NCBI RefSeq assembly: GCF_014075995.1
Contig: NZ_CP055153.1
Coordinates: 2,294,001-2,358,000, forward strand
Source of the DNA: Adhaeribacter radiodurans
GTDB lineage: Bacteria > Bacteroidota > Bacteroidia > Cytophagales > Hymenobacteraceae
Reading direction: 5' to 3'
Length of the DNA stretch: 64,000 nucleotides
A model generated the notes under the pieces. That model was not told where the DNA came from. It saw only the letters and a program-made list of their open reading frames with translations, and ran no database searches. The position numbers and the translations under genes are program-made. Positions 47,197-54,832 of the stretch are shown here, piece after piece (within the stretch, counting starts at the first letter, position 1; every line of letters starts with the position of its first letter).

Positions 47197-48846
47197 TTAA
47201 GCGTTATAAATTTTATTATAATATTCATCGGCCATTCTGCCGGATTCAAAAGTTGGAATAATTTCGTTCATACTGTTTTTTACCATCTGGAGCCACTTAT
47301 CCGGTTGCTCGTAATACATAGGTAGAATAACGTTTTCCAGCATGTCCATAATGTTGTTATGGTCAAATTCATCCATTTCAAAATCGCTCATATAACCAGC
47401 CGCCGGAACAATAAAGCTGTTGTGTTCGTGCTCAGAAAATTCAGGAATCCAGCCGTCTGGAATGGAAAAGTTTAAGGCACCGTTCATGGCGGCGGTCATA
47501 CCGCTAGTACCCGATGCTTCTTTCCGGATTCGCGGATTGTTCAGCCACAGGTCGGCACCGCCTTTTAATAATTTAGATAATTTTAGTTCGTACCCTACCA
47601 TTACTGCACAATTCGGGAATTTTTTTGATTCTTGTACCAGCCGGTCAAAAGTTCCTATAGCGCCATAATCCATCGGATAAGGTTTACCCGCCCAAATAAT
47701 TTGCACTGGGTATTTTTCATTAGTTACCAATCTTTCAAAACGGGCCAGGTCGCGCATTAGCAAATCGGCACGTTTATAACCGGCAAACCGGCGCGCCCAC
47801 ACTATAGTTAATACATTTTCTTTATAAATGTCGCCCACCTGATTAGCTACTTCCTCAAACAACTGCTTTTTTAAGCGTTTTTTCCGTTTAAGGAATGCTT
47901 GGTCATCGCCGGATTTTAAAGCCTGGTACAAACGAGAATCTGCCCAATAACACCAGTTTTGCGCATTGGTAACATGCAGAATGGGGCAAATATCCGGGTA
48001 AGCATTCCACATTTGGCGGGCTACTTCTCCGTGCATTTTAGATACTCCATTTGCAATTTTGGCCATGCGTAACGCTACCAGGGTATGATTAAAAATATCG
48101 CCCCACTCTCCGGAAATACGGCGTACTTCTTCTAGCGGAGTGTTGCAGAAAAAGCCCATTTTATTTAATAAATGGATATCGGTTTTTTCGTTTCCGGCTT
48201 CTTCGGGTGTGTGCGTTGTAAATACCACGCGTTTTTTTACTTCCTCTAAATCTTTAAACTTATCGTAAAGGTAAAAAGCAGCGGGTAGAGGATGGGCTTC
48301 GTTAAAATGGTAAATGTCGGCGTTATATTCCAGTATATCTAGCAACTTAGCCCCGCCAACACCCAACAAAATACTCGCGCCTACTTTACCGGCCGTATCG
48401 GCGTTATATAAATGGTGGGAAGTAGTTCGCGCTAAATAATCGTTCTCTGGTAAGTCCGTGGACAAGAAAAACATAGGAACGGTATCAAATACTTCCGGGG
48501 CCAGGTAATAGGCGGCAACGGTAACCGGCGTGTTATTTATATCAATCTGGAACCGGACACCAATATCTTTTACAAAGTAGTATAGCTTTTCCTGGAATAA
48601 AACGTTCATTGATTGATCGTCCTTCCGGATTTGGTCGTAATAGCCGTATTTCCATAAAATACCAACACCAATTAAGTTTTGCTTTAACTCAAACGCACTT
48701 CGCATGTGCGAACCAGCTAAAAACCCCAAGCCACCGGAATATATTTTTAAAGGTTGATGAATGGCGAATTCCATGGAAAAATAAGCCACCCGCTTTTTAT
48801 AGGCGTTGTCGTAGGTAGGAGATGGTTGTAGGTCGGAAAATGTCAT
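47197..48846 (-). CDS. Short-form alpha-glucan phosphorylase-like protein (GT35), PLP lysine absent
   Basis: Short GT35 enzymes release glucose-1-phosphate from alpha-glucans using pyridoxal phosphate. The 549 residues match the family: VAYFSMEFAIHQPLKIYSGGLGFLAGSH, VVFTTHTPEEAGNEK, ILHVTNAQNWCYW, VWARRFAGYKRADLL, AGKPYPMDYGAIG, VMVGYELKLSKLLKGGADLWLNNP. At the PLP site the sequence reads EASGTSGMTAAMNG (443-456), with Thr451 where the canonical EASGTxxMK has the Schiff-base lysine. The DNA codon is clearly ACC. From memory, other Bacteroidota members share this Thr, so it may mark a group with altered chemistry. No other glycogen genes are near. Confidence 0.85.
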   Translation of the reverse strand: MTFSDLQPSPTYDNAYKKRVAYFSMEFAIHQPLKIYSGGLGFLAGSHMRSAFELKQNLIGVGILWKYGYYDQIRKDDQSMNVLFQEKLYYFVKDIGVRFQIDINNTPVTVAAYYLAPEVFDTVPMFFLSTDLPENDYLARTTSHHLYNADTAGKVGASILLGVGGAKLLDILEYNADIYHFNEAHPLPAAFYLYDKFKDLEEVKKRVVFTTHTPEEAGNEKTDIHLLNKMGFFCNTPLEEVRRISGEWGDIFNHTLVALRMAKIANGVSKMHGEVARQMWNAYPDICPILHVTNAQNWCYWADSRLYQALKSGDDQAFLKRKKRLKKQLFEEVANQVGDIYKENVLTIVWARRFAGYKRADLLMRDLARFERLVTNEKYPVQIIWAGKPYPMDYGAIGTFDRLVQESKKFPNCAVMVGYELKLSKLLKGGADLWLNNPRIRKEASGTSGMTAAMNGALNFSIPDGWIPEFSEHEHNSFIVPAAGYMSDFEMDEFDHNNIMDMLENVILPMYYEQPDKWLQMVKNSMNEIIPTFESGRMADEYYNKIYNA

Positions 48847-49227
48847 AAATTTCTATTTAAAGTAAACTGATTTTAAGTTTCACAAATACATTTTAAACTA
48901 AAAGCTAATGCTGTAAAGCATTAAATATAGATAAAGTAATTTGATTGCCGCCGAAGTCTACTAAATATAAATGAGATAATATTATTGTTTCCAGAATACT
49001 CGAATTACTAAAGTTTAATGGATGAATATGTTTTTTGCGAAATATGCATTAAGTTAATCAGCTATTGTGGGCTAGGTATTGGTTTAGTTATATAAAAACT
49101 GAAAACTGATTTATTATTTTGTTTTTACTAGCCGTAAGGAGTTAAAATAAATGGCAGGTTATTAGCTATTTAGTTTTACAGATATTTCAAAAATGAAATT
49201 GCATCTAGTTGTTTAACTAACCAGAAA
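48847..49227. other. AT-rich intergenic region
   Basis: A 381-bp divergent gap between the phosphorylase gene and a lipoprotein gene. Apart from a small 6-bp hairpin near 48906-48923, I see no feature; promoters in both directions must lie here. Confidence 0.5.
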
Positions 49228-50100
49228 ATGGCAAAGTATTTCTCTCCTTTTTTAATTATAGTTTTAATTTCCATTTTGGGTTTGCTTTCTGCCTGCGATA
49301 AGCTCCCTGAAATACCGCTAACTAAAACGGCTGAATTTGAACAAACCCCCGATAAGCACGCGGTTAAACCGATTATAGAAGAAAGTTCCGGCATTGCAGA
49401 TAGCAAAACCAATCCGGGTAATTTGTGGGTGCACGAAGACAGTGGCCGACCAACGCAGCTTTATTTATTAAATCATGATGGAAATGTAGTAAAGCCCGTT
49501 TATTTAGCTGGCGCAGTAAACCGGGATTGGGAAGATATGACGCGAGTAGGTAATGAGCTGTATATCGGCGATATTGGAGATAATAGTAAAGTTTACCCAG
49601 AATATACTTTTTATCAATTTACCGAACCCGCTTTAACCGAAGATACCGTCCGTAATGTAAAAGCTATCCGTTTCCAATACCCCGATGGGTCGCACGATGC
49701 GGAAGCATTTTTAGTAAATCCGGAAACCAAAGACATCTATATTATTACCAAACAGGATAATCCTTCGCGCATTTATCAATTGACCTTTCCTTATAATTAT
49801 AACGGCGTTAATTCAGTTACGCAGGTTGGTAATACTCCATATACGGGCATTGTAAGTGCTGCTCTTTCAGAAGATGGGAAAGAAATTTTACTAAAAACTT
49901 ACACCAGTTTGTATCACCGAACCCGGCAAGATAAAGAATCTATTGTAGAGGCCCTAAAGAATAATTTTACGAATATTCCGTACCAGTTAGAGCCCCAGGG
50001 CGAAGCTTTAACATTTGCTGTTGATAATTCTGGTTTTTTTACATTAAGCGAGAAAGGTTTTACGCAAACGGTTAATTTATATTTTTACCAGCGCAAGTAA
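49228..50100 (+). CDS. Hypothetical lipoprotein, probable beta-propeller
   Basis: A 290-residue lipoprotein with hydrophobic signal and lipobox LLSAC (cysteine about residue 23). Mature segments such as EESSGIADSKTNPGNLWVHEDSG, NRDWEDMTRVGNELYIGDIGDN, KDIYIITKQDNPSRIYQL, GEALTFAVDNSGFFTLSE look like repeated beta-propeller strands of the SMP-30/NHL-like kind. Catalytic residues cannot be assigned. I recall proteins with the W-E-D-M...IGDIGDN signature in many bacteria without known activity. It stands alone, 82 bp before the ModF-like gene. Confidence 0.75.
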   Translation: MAKYFSPFLIIVLISILGLLSACDKLPEIPLTKTAEFEQTPDKHAVKPIIEESSGIADSKTNPGNLWVHEDSGRPTQLYLLNHDGNVVKPVYLAGAVNRDWEDMTRVGNELYIGDIGDNSKVYPEYTFYQFTEPALTEDTVRNVKAIRFQYPDGSHDAEAFLVNPETKDIYIITKQDNPSRIYQLTFPYNYNGVNSVTQVGNTPYTGIVSAALSEDGKEILLKTYTSLYHRTRQDKESIVEALKNNFTNIPYQLEPQGEALTFAVDNSGFFTLSEKGFTQTVNLYFYQRK

Positions 50101-50182
50101 AATCAACAAACTTGTTCTTTACCATAATTCCGTAATTGTATAATCTGGGGTTTTACTAATTTTGCCCCAGATTTTCCAATAC

Positions 50183-51715
50183 ATGAATTCATCTGATAAG
50201 AACCTGGCCGGTTCGCTGCAATTATTTTTAGAACATGCTTCTTTTATCCGGCAAAATCAAATAGTTTTTTCTGATATAAACTGGCATTTACAGCCTGATG
50301 AACAATGGGCAATTTACGGACCGGTTGGAGCAGGTAAAACTACTTTTTTATCCGCTTTAGCGGGCCAGTTGCCTTTACGGTCCGGTAAATTCGAATTGCA
50401 AGTTCGGTCCGCCGAAAATGCTTCTTTTCAGGTAATAGATCGATCTGCATACCGTAGCCAAACAGCTTTAGTTACTTTTCAGCAGCAAAACTCTTTTTTT
50501 AACTACAGCCGCGCCTTTTACCAGCAACGCTACCAAAGTCTGGAAAGTGAATTGGCAATACCAACCGTAAATGATTTATTAACTGCGGCAGCTTCGCATT
50601 GTTCGCCGGCAGAACTAGAGCAAATTACGGACTTATTGCAATTAAAAGATTTGTTGCCATTTGAACTGATAAAACTATCGAATGGCCAAACGCGAAAATT
50701 GCAAATTGCCCGTGCTTTGCTGCAAAAGCCGAAATTATTGATTTTAGATAATCCGTTTACCGGATTGGATGTGGAATCGCGTCAGCATTTAAAAGAAATA
50801 ATAAACGAATTAATTCAACAAGGCACTCAGGTGCTGTTAGCCTCCAACCAGCCCGATCTACCGGAGAAAATTTCCCGGGTACTTTGGTTGGAGGATTTTA
50901 AAATGAAAAGCCAGTATTCCCGGGCGGAATTTTACGAAGTTTTACGAAAGAAGGAGCCAGCCCAGCCTTTAAAAGAAACTAGTTTAGATTCCGGGGATTT
51001 AATAAAAATGCCTAAACCGGGTAAAGATTTCCAGATAGCCGTTCAGATGAATAAAGTACGGGTGCAATACCAACAAAATGTAATTCTGGATAATATTACT
51101 TGGACAGTGCGAAAAGGAGAAAAGTGGGCCTTAGTTGGTCCTAACGGCTCGGGTAAAACCACCCTGCTTTCTTTAATTTACGCGGACAACCCTCAGGCTT
51201 TTGCTAATAAAATTGTATTGTTTGACCACCGTAAAGGCTCCGGCGAAAGTATTTGGGATATTAAAAAACGCATAGGGTTTGTATCGCCCGAACTGCACTT
51301 GTATTTTCGGCAACCGTTAACGGGCAATGAAGTGGCAGCAACCGGTTTTACCGACACGCTTACTCGCCCGCGCCAACTAACCGACGTACAATCTCAATTG
51401 ATTCAGGAACATTTTTCGTTCTTCAACCGGCTGGATTTACTAAATAAGCCTTTTTTGCAACTTTCGGCGGGTGAACAGCGCTTGGTTTTACTTATTCGGT
51501 CGCTGGTTAAGAATCCGGATCTTATAATCTGGGATGAACCTTTTCAAGGCTTGAGTCCGGAATATACCGAAATGGCTACCGATTTATTAAGCATATATTG
51601 TGATAATGGCACCACTTTAATCCTGGTTTCGCATTACGATCATGAGATTCCAGACTTTGTGCCTAACTATCTTTACCTGGAACAAGGGCGGATAAAAAGG
51701 ATGATCAATAGTTAA
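50183..51715 (+). CDS. Tandem ABC ATPase, ModF/PhrA-like
   Basis: A single polypeptide (510 residues from the ATG at 50183; the TTG at 50162 is less likely) with two ABC nucleotide-binding domains and no membrane part. Domain 1: Walker A GPVGAGKTT, signature LSNGQTRKLQIARAL, Walker B LLILDNPFTGLD. Domain 2: GPNGSGKTT, LSAGEQRLVLLIRSL, LIIWDEPFQGLSPEY. The arrangement matches ModF, a putative molybdate-related ATPase of unknown mechanism. There are no mod genes nearby, so the molybdate link is by family only. Confidence 0.9.
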   Translation: MNSSDKNLAGSLQLFLEHASFIRQNQIVFSDINWHLQPDEQWAIYGPVGAGKTTFLSALAGQLPLRSGKFELQVRSAENASFQVIDRSAYRSQTALVTFQQQNSFFNYSRAFYQQRYQSLESELAIPTVNDLLTAAASHCSPAELEQITDLLQLKDLLPFELIKLSNGQTRKLQIARALLQKPKLLILDNPFTGLDVESRQHLKEIINELIQQGTQVLLASNQPDLPEKISRVLWLEDFKMKSQYSRAEFYEVLRKKEPAQPLKETSLDSGDLIKMPKPGKDFQIAVQMNKVRVQYQQNVILDNITWTVRKGEKWALVGPNGSGKTTLLSLIYADNPQAFANKIVLFDHRKGSGESIWDIKKRIGFVSPELHLYFRQPLTGNEVAATGFTDTLTRPRQLTDVQSQLIQEHFSFFNRLDLLNKPFLQLSAGEQRLVLLIRSLVKNPDLIIWDEPFQGLSPEYTEMATDLLSIYCDNGTTLILVSHYDHEIPDFVPNYLYLEQGRIKRMINS

Positions 51716-52260
51716 TTTAATTTTTTACTCAGCCAATTTAGTAAATCCTGATCTACCTGGTCCTGGTATTCGTCTAACTCGTGCTAGCAACTTGACTGTA
51801 ATTTTATTTAGGTACTTTTCCACGCGTAAATTTCCCGGGAGCATGTATCGGGTAGCTTGAAATAATCTACTCCTAAAAAAATATTCAGGACGCAATCTTA
51901 TAAATCATTAGCATAACGGTAGTGCAAACGTAAAACAGCAATTTCGTCGGAAACTAATTTTTGAGCTAACCGAATATCTATTCTTCACGCCGAACCATCC
52001 AAACCTCCGCCAGCAATTCCCAACCATATCACTGCTTTGTAGGATTTAGTGGATTGTAGCCGCCCCATAATTATTCTTGGTTGGTTTAAAACAGCAGTGC
52101 TTCCATAATATTATAATTTCCTTCCGGAATATTATTCCACAGCTTTAAATAATAAACTACGTGCCCAGCCATTCCATCAGATAACAATCTCGAAACTTTT
52201 ATTTGACAAGGTAATACTTCTTTTAGAGGTAAAATGAGGTGCATTCTTAAAAATTGTGGA
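51712..52260 (-). pseudogene. Decayed alpha/beta-hydrolase gene
   Basis: On the minus strand several frames carry protein-like fragments in hydrolase order: an upstream piece VSRLLSDGMAGHVVYYLKLW with NNIPEGNYNI (about 52120-52200), then YKAVIWLGIAGGGLDGSA (near 51985-52065), IDIRLAQKLVSDEIAVLRLHYRYANDL (near 51900-51985, another frame), VDYFKLPD (near 51865), and a C-terminal DEYQDQVDQDLLNWLSKKLN ending at 51712. The middle pieces resemble an 'AVIWLGGSxGG...RLAxxLVxxGIAVLRLxY' hydrolase. Stops and frame changes separate them, so it cannot be functional. Limits and exact family are uncertain. Confidence 0.4.
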
Positions 52261-52643
52261 CTCTACCGGACGATTGGCTAATCCGATTTACGTTAAGCAA
52301 GGTAATAACATATGAGTTTTCTTTACTATATAGGGCTGGTGATTACTAAGTAAGTGTACTACAGATTTGAATTCATCAAATCTGTAGTACCCACTGGAGG
52401 ATTTTTCTTTTCGTTTCCTGAGGATTAAACTAAAAAGGATTTAATATTGGTAATTGGTTTTATTAATTAAACCGGAACCAGCAGAACCTTAAAGCAAAAA
52501 GGCGGTTATATAGCCGTAATACGTACAATAGTTTGCCTTAATATTAAATAAATAATGCATCTACTTTCAATCTAGTGCAAATTTTATATCTGAACTAATT
52601 GTGGCAAGTAGATAAATGCGCAGTTTCAAACCTCACTTATTGG
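51716..52643. other. Long intergenic region with hydrolase remnant and hairpin
   Basis: Besides the decayed hydrolase (to about 52260), this 0.9-kb gap holds a perfect 15-bp hairpin (52356-52390) and AT-rich sequence leading to the next gene. No intact gene is visible. Confidence 0.6.
52356..52390. repeat. Perfect 15-bp hairpin with 5-nt loop
   Basis: GTACTACAGATTTGA, loop ATTCA, TCAAATCTGTAGTAC. No T-tract follows, so it is not an ordinary terminator. Its function is unknown. Confidence 0.7.
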
Positions 52644-53291
52644 ATGAAGAGCCTCTTACAATATTATAAAAAGCAATTTTGTTTAACGCTGTTGCTATTA
52701 AGCGTAGGGCTTTTGAATAATGCTAATGCGCAACAATATTGGGGCATTAAGTATTTTGGGCTAAGTCTGCATCCTAAAGGAGATCCAAACGCCCCGTTAA
52801 TGCCGCTCAATCCGGACAAAAAAGGTTATTTTGTTTTTAATTTGGGCGGAATGCTTTCTTACGAGCAATTCTGGAAACCGCAAAAGTTCTCGGTAAAAGG
52901 AATTCAGGCTATTTATACGGATTGCGCTGCGCAGCTAGGTGGTTTCACGCACATAGGTCTTAGAGCCATTATTTTTCAAAACCACAGACATTCTCTGAGC
53001 GGTGGTTTGGGGCCAACTTTTATTTACCGGCGTAATTGGTACCGATTACCAGATTACCAGGATTCCGGCTTTTTCAATGGCACTACAGAATCATATTGGC
53101 AGTATAAATTTATTCCGTACGCCGGTGAGTTAGAATATAATTACCAGCTTACCAATAATTTAGATTTTTCTACCACCTTCGTACCCGGATATCCCAGTTT
53201 GATAAGTTTATCGTTTGGTTTGCGATTTAAGTTAGATAAGAAAACCAATAAAGGGAACAAGAATACTGATGTTCCGCTTTCCGTTAACTAA
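52644..53291 (+). CDS. Hypothetical exported outer-membrane-type protein
   Basis: I take the ATG at 52644 (MKSLLQYYKKQFCL), giving 215 residues with a signal peptide ending NANAQQ; the track-length frame starting at 52599 would put 15 residues in front of it. The mature part is rich in alternating aromatic strands (YWGIKYFGLSLHPKG, YFVFNLGGMLSYEQF, GLGPTFIYRRNWYRL) and ends in LSFGLRFKLDKK, consistent with a small beta-barrel or periplasmic beta protein. No family recognised. It is convergent with mtaB: the two stops are 1 bp apart. Confidence 0.75.
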   Translation: MKSLLQYYKKQFCLTLLLLSVGLLNNANAQQYWGIKYFGLSLHPKGDPNAPLMPLNPDKKGYFVFNLGGMLSYEQFWKPQKFSVKGIQAIYTDCAAQLGGFTHIGLRAIIFQNHRHSLSGGLGPTFIYRRNWYRLPDYQDSGFFNGTTESYWQYKFIPYAGELEYNYQLTNNLDFSTTFVPGYPSLISLSFGLRFKLDKKTNKGNKNTDVPLSVN

Positions 53292-53292
53292 T

Positions 53293-54618
53293 TTAATGCT
53301 GAAAAACTTCCACAAAAGCTTCTTCCGCTTCCATTAAACCAACAGCATTAATTCCCGCTAATCGCACTTTTTTTAATTCATTTACTAAAATGGGATCGTA
53401 CTTCACCTGCACCCGAATGTAATTATCGGTGAAACCTTCCATGAAACCATTGGTAATATCGGCTTCAAAAAGTACGGTAGTTTCGCGGCCAACATGTTGT
53501 TCGTAAAAGTGGCGTTTTTTCTTTTCAGATAAAATCCGAAGCATATTGGCTCGGCGGTTTCTTTCAGAAAGAGGTACACTGCCCGCCATTTCTATTGCTT
53601 TGGTATTTTGGCGTTCTGAGTAAGGAAAAACGTGAAGATAGCTAATATCTAATTCGTTCAGGAAATTATAGGTTTCGAGGAAATCTGCTTCCGTTTCGCC
53701 GGGAAAACCAACAATTACATCAACCCCAATACAGCAATGCGGCATAACTGCCTTAATAGAAGCCACCCGATCGGCGTACAATTCGCGCAAGTAGCGGCGG
53801 CGCATTAATCTTAAAATTTTATCGGAACCCGATTGCAGCGGAATATGAAAATGCGGGACGAACCTTTGCGAACCAGCTACGAACTGAATTATTTCGTTGG
53901 TTAACAAATTAGGTTCAATCGAAGAAATCCGGAACCGGTCAATTCCGGTAACTTCCTGATCAAGCTGTTTAATTAAATCAAAAAAAGTTTCCTGGCGGCC
54001 CAATACGGGTATAATCCCGAAATCTCCGAGGTTAACACCGGTAAGTACAATTTCTTTTACGCCGCTTTGCGCAATTTCTTTGGCCGAAGCTACGGCAGTT
54101 GCTACGTTTTGGCTGCGGCTTTTACCGCGAGCTAAAGGTATAGTACAGAAAGAACACGAATAATCGCAGCCATCCTGCACTTTTAAGAAAGTACGGGTGC
54201 GGTCGCCGAAAGAATAGGCATTATGAAACGTATTGGCTTCCGAAATAGCGCTGGCGTGAATCCGGGGTTTTTCTTTTTTTACAAAATCTTCCAGAATATC
54301 CACTAATTGAAATTTTTCGGCGGCGCCCAATACAGCATCTACTCCCGGAATAGAAGCAATTTCCTGCGGTTTTAACTGGGCATAACAACCTACAATAGTA
54401 ATAAAAGCGTTAGGCGAGTGTTTTAAAGCTTCTTTAACTACTTTCCGGCATTTTTTATCGGCATTATCCGTTACCGAGCACGTATTAATTACATAAATAT
54501 CGGCCTGATCTTCAAAATTTACTTTTTGAAAACCCCGCTCCTGAAAAATCCGGGAAATAGAAGAAGTTTCCGAAAAATTCAGTTTACAACCCAACGTATA
54601 AAATGCCACCTTTTTCAT
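53293..54618 (-). CDS. mtaB: tRNA t6A37 methylthiotransferase MtaB
   Basis: A radical-SAM methylthiotransferase that converts t6A37 to ms2t6A37 in tRNAs reading ANN codons. The 441 residues show the N-terminal cluster cysteines (YTLGCKLNFSETSS, VINTCSVTDNADKKCRK, IVGCYAQLKPQE), the radical-SAM motif DGCDYSCSFCTIPLARGKSRSQ and the downstream KEIVLTGVNLGDFG. LGCKLN (rather than MiaB's YGCQMN) and the shorter C-terminus identify the MtaB/YqeV branch. With MiaB and MiaE it makes three A37-modifying enzymes in the window. Confidence 0.95.
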   Translation of the reverse strand: MKKVAFYTLGCKLNFSETSSISRIFQERGFQKVNFEDQADIYVINTCSVTDNADKKCRKVVKEALKHSPNAFITIVGCYAQLKPQEIASIPGVDAVLGAAEKFQLVDILEDFVKKEKPRIHASAISEANTFHNAYSFGDRTRTFLKVQDGCDYSCSFCTIPLARGKSRSQNVATAVASAKEIAQSGVKEIVLTGVNLGDFGIIPVLGRQETFFDLIKQLDQEVTGIDRFRISSIEPNLLTNEIIQFVAGSQRFVPHFHIPLQSGSDKILRLMRRRYLRELYADRVASIKAVMPHCCIGVDVIVGFPGETEADFLETYNFLNELDISYLHVFPYSERQNTKAIEMAGSVPLSERNRRANMLRILSEKKKRHFYEQHVGRETTVLFEADITNGFMEGFTDNYIRVQVKYDPILVNELKKVRLAGINAVGLMEAEEAFVEVFQH

Positions 54619-54673
54619 TGCGCCGCAAAATTAGTAAAAATAGTTGAAAGTTGTTGGTTGTTAGTTCACAGAC

Positions 54674-54830
54674 CATAGTCGACAGTCCGCAGATTTTTTT
54701 ATTATGTAATGCTTAAAATGAATGCCCCTTTATTTGTCTGAAAGTTTAACAGTTTACCGTTTCTGGCATCATAATTATAATGATTTAATAAACTAAAAAA
54801 CCTACTGTGGTCTGTGGACCATCGACTATG
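54674..54830. repeat. Complementary arms bracketing the mtaB-sulfatase gap
   Basis: CATAGTCGA (54674-54682) is exactly complementary to TCGACTATG (54822-54830), within GACCATAGTC-type tracts. The right arm runs up to the stop codon (TAG at 54833-54835) of the sulfatase-family gene. Confidence 0.6.
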
Positions 54831-54832
54831 GA

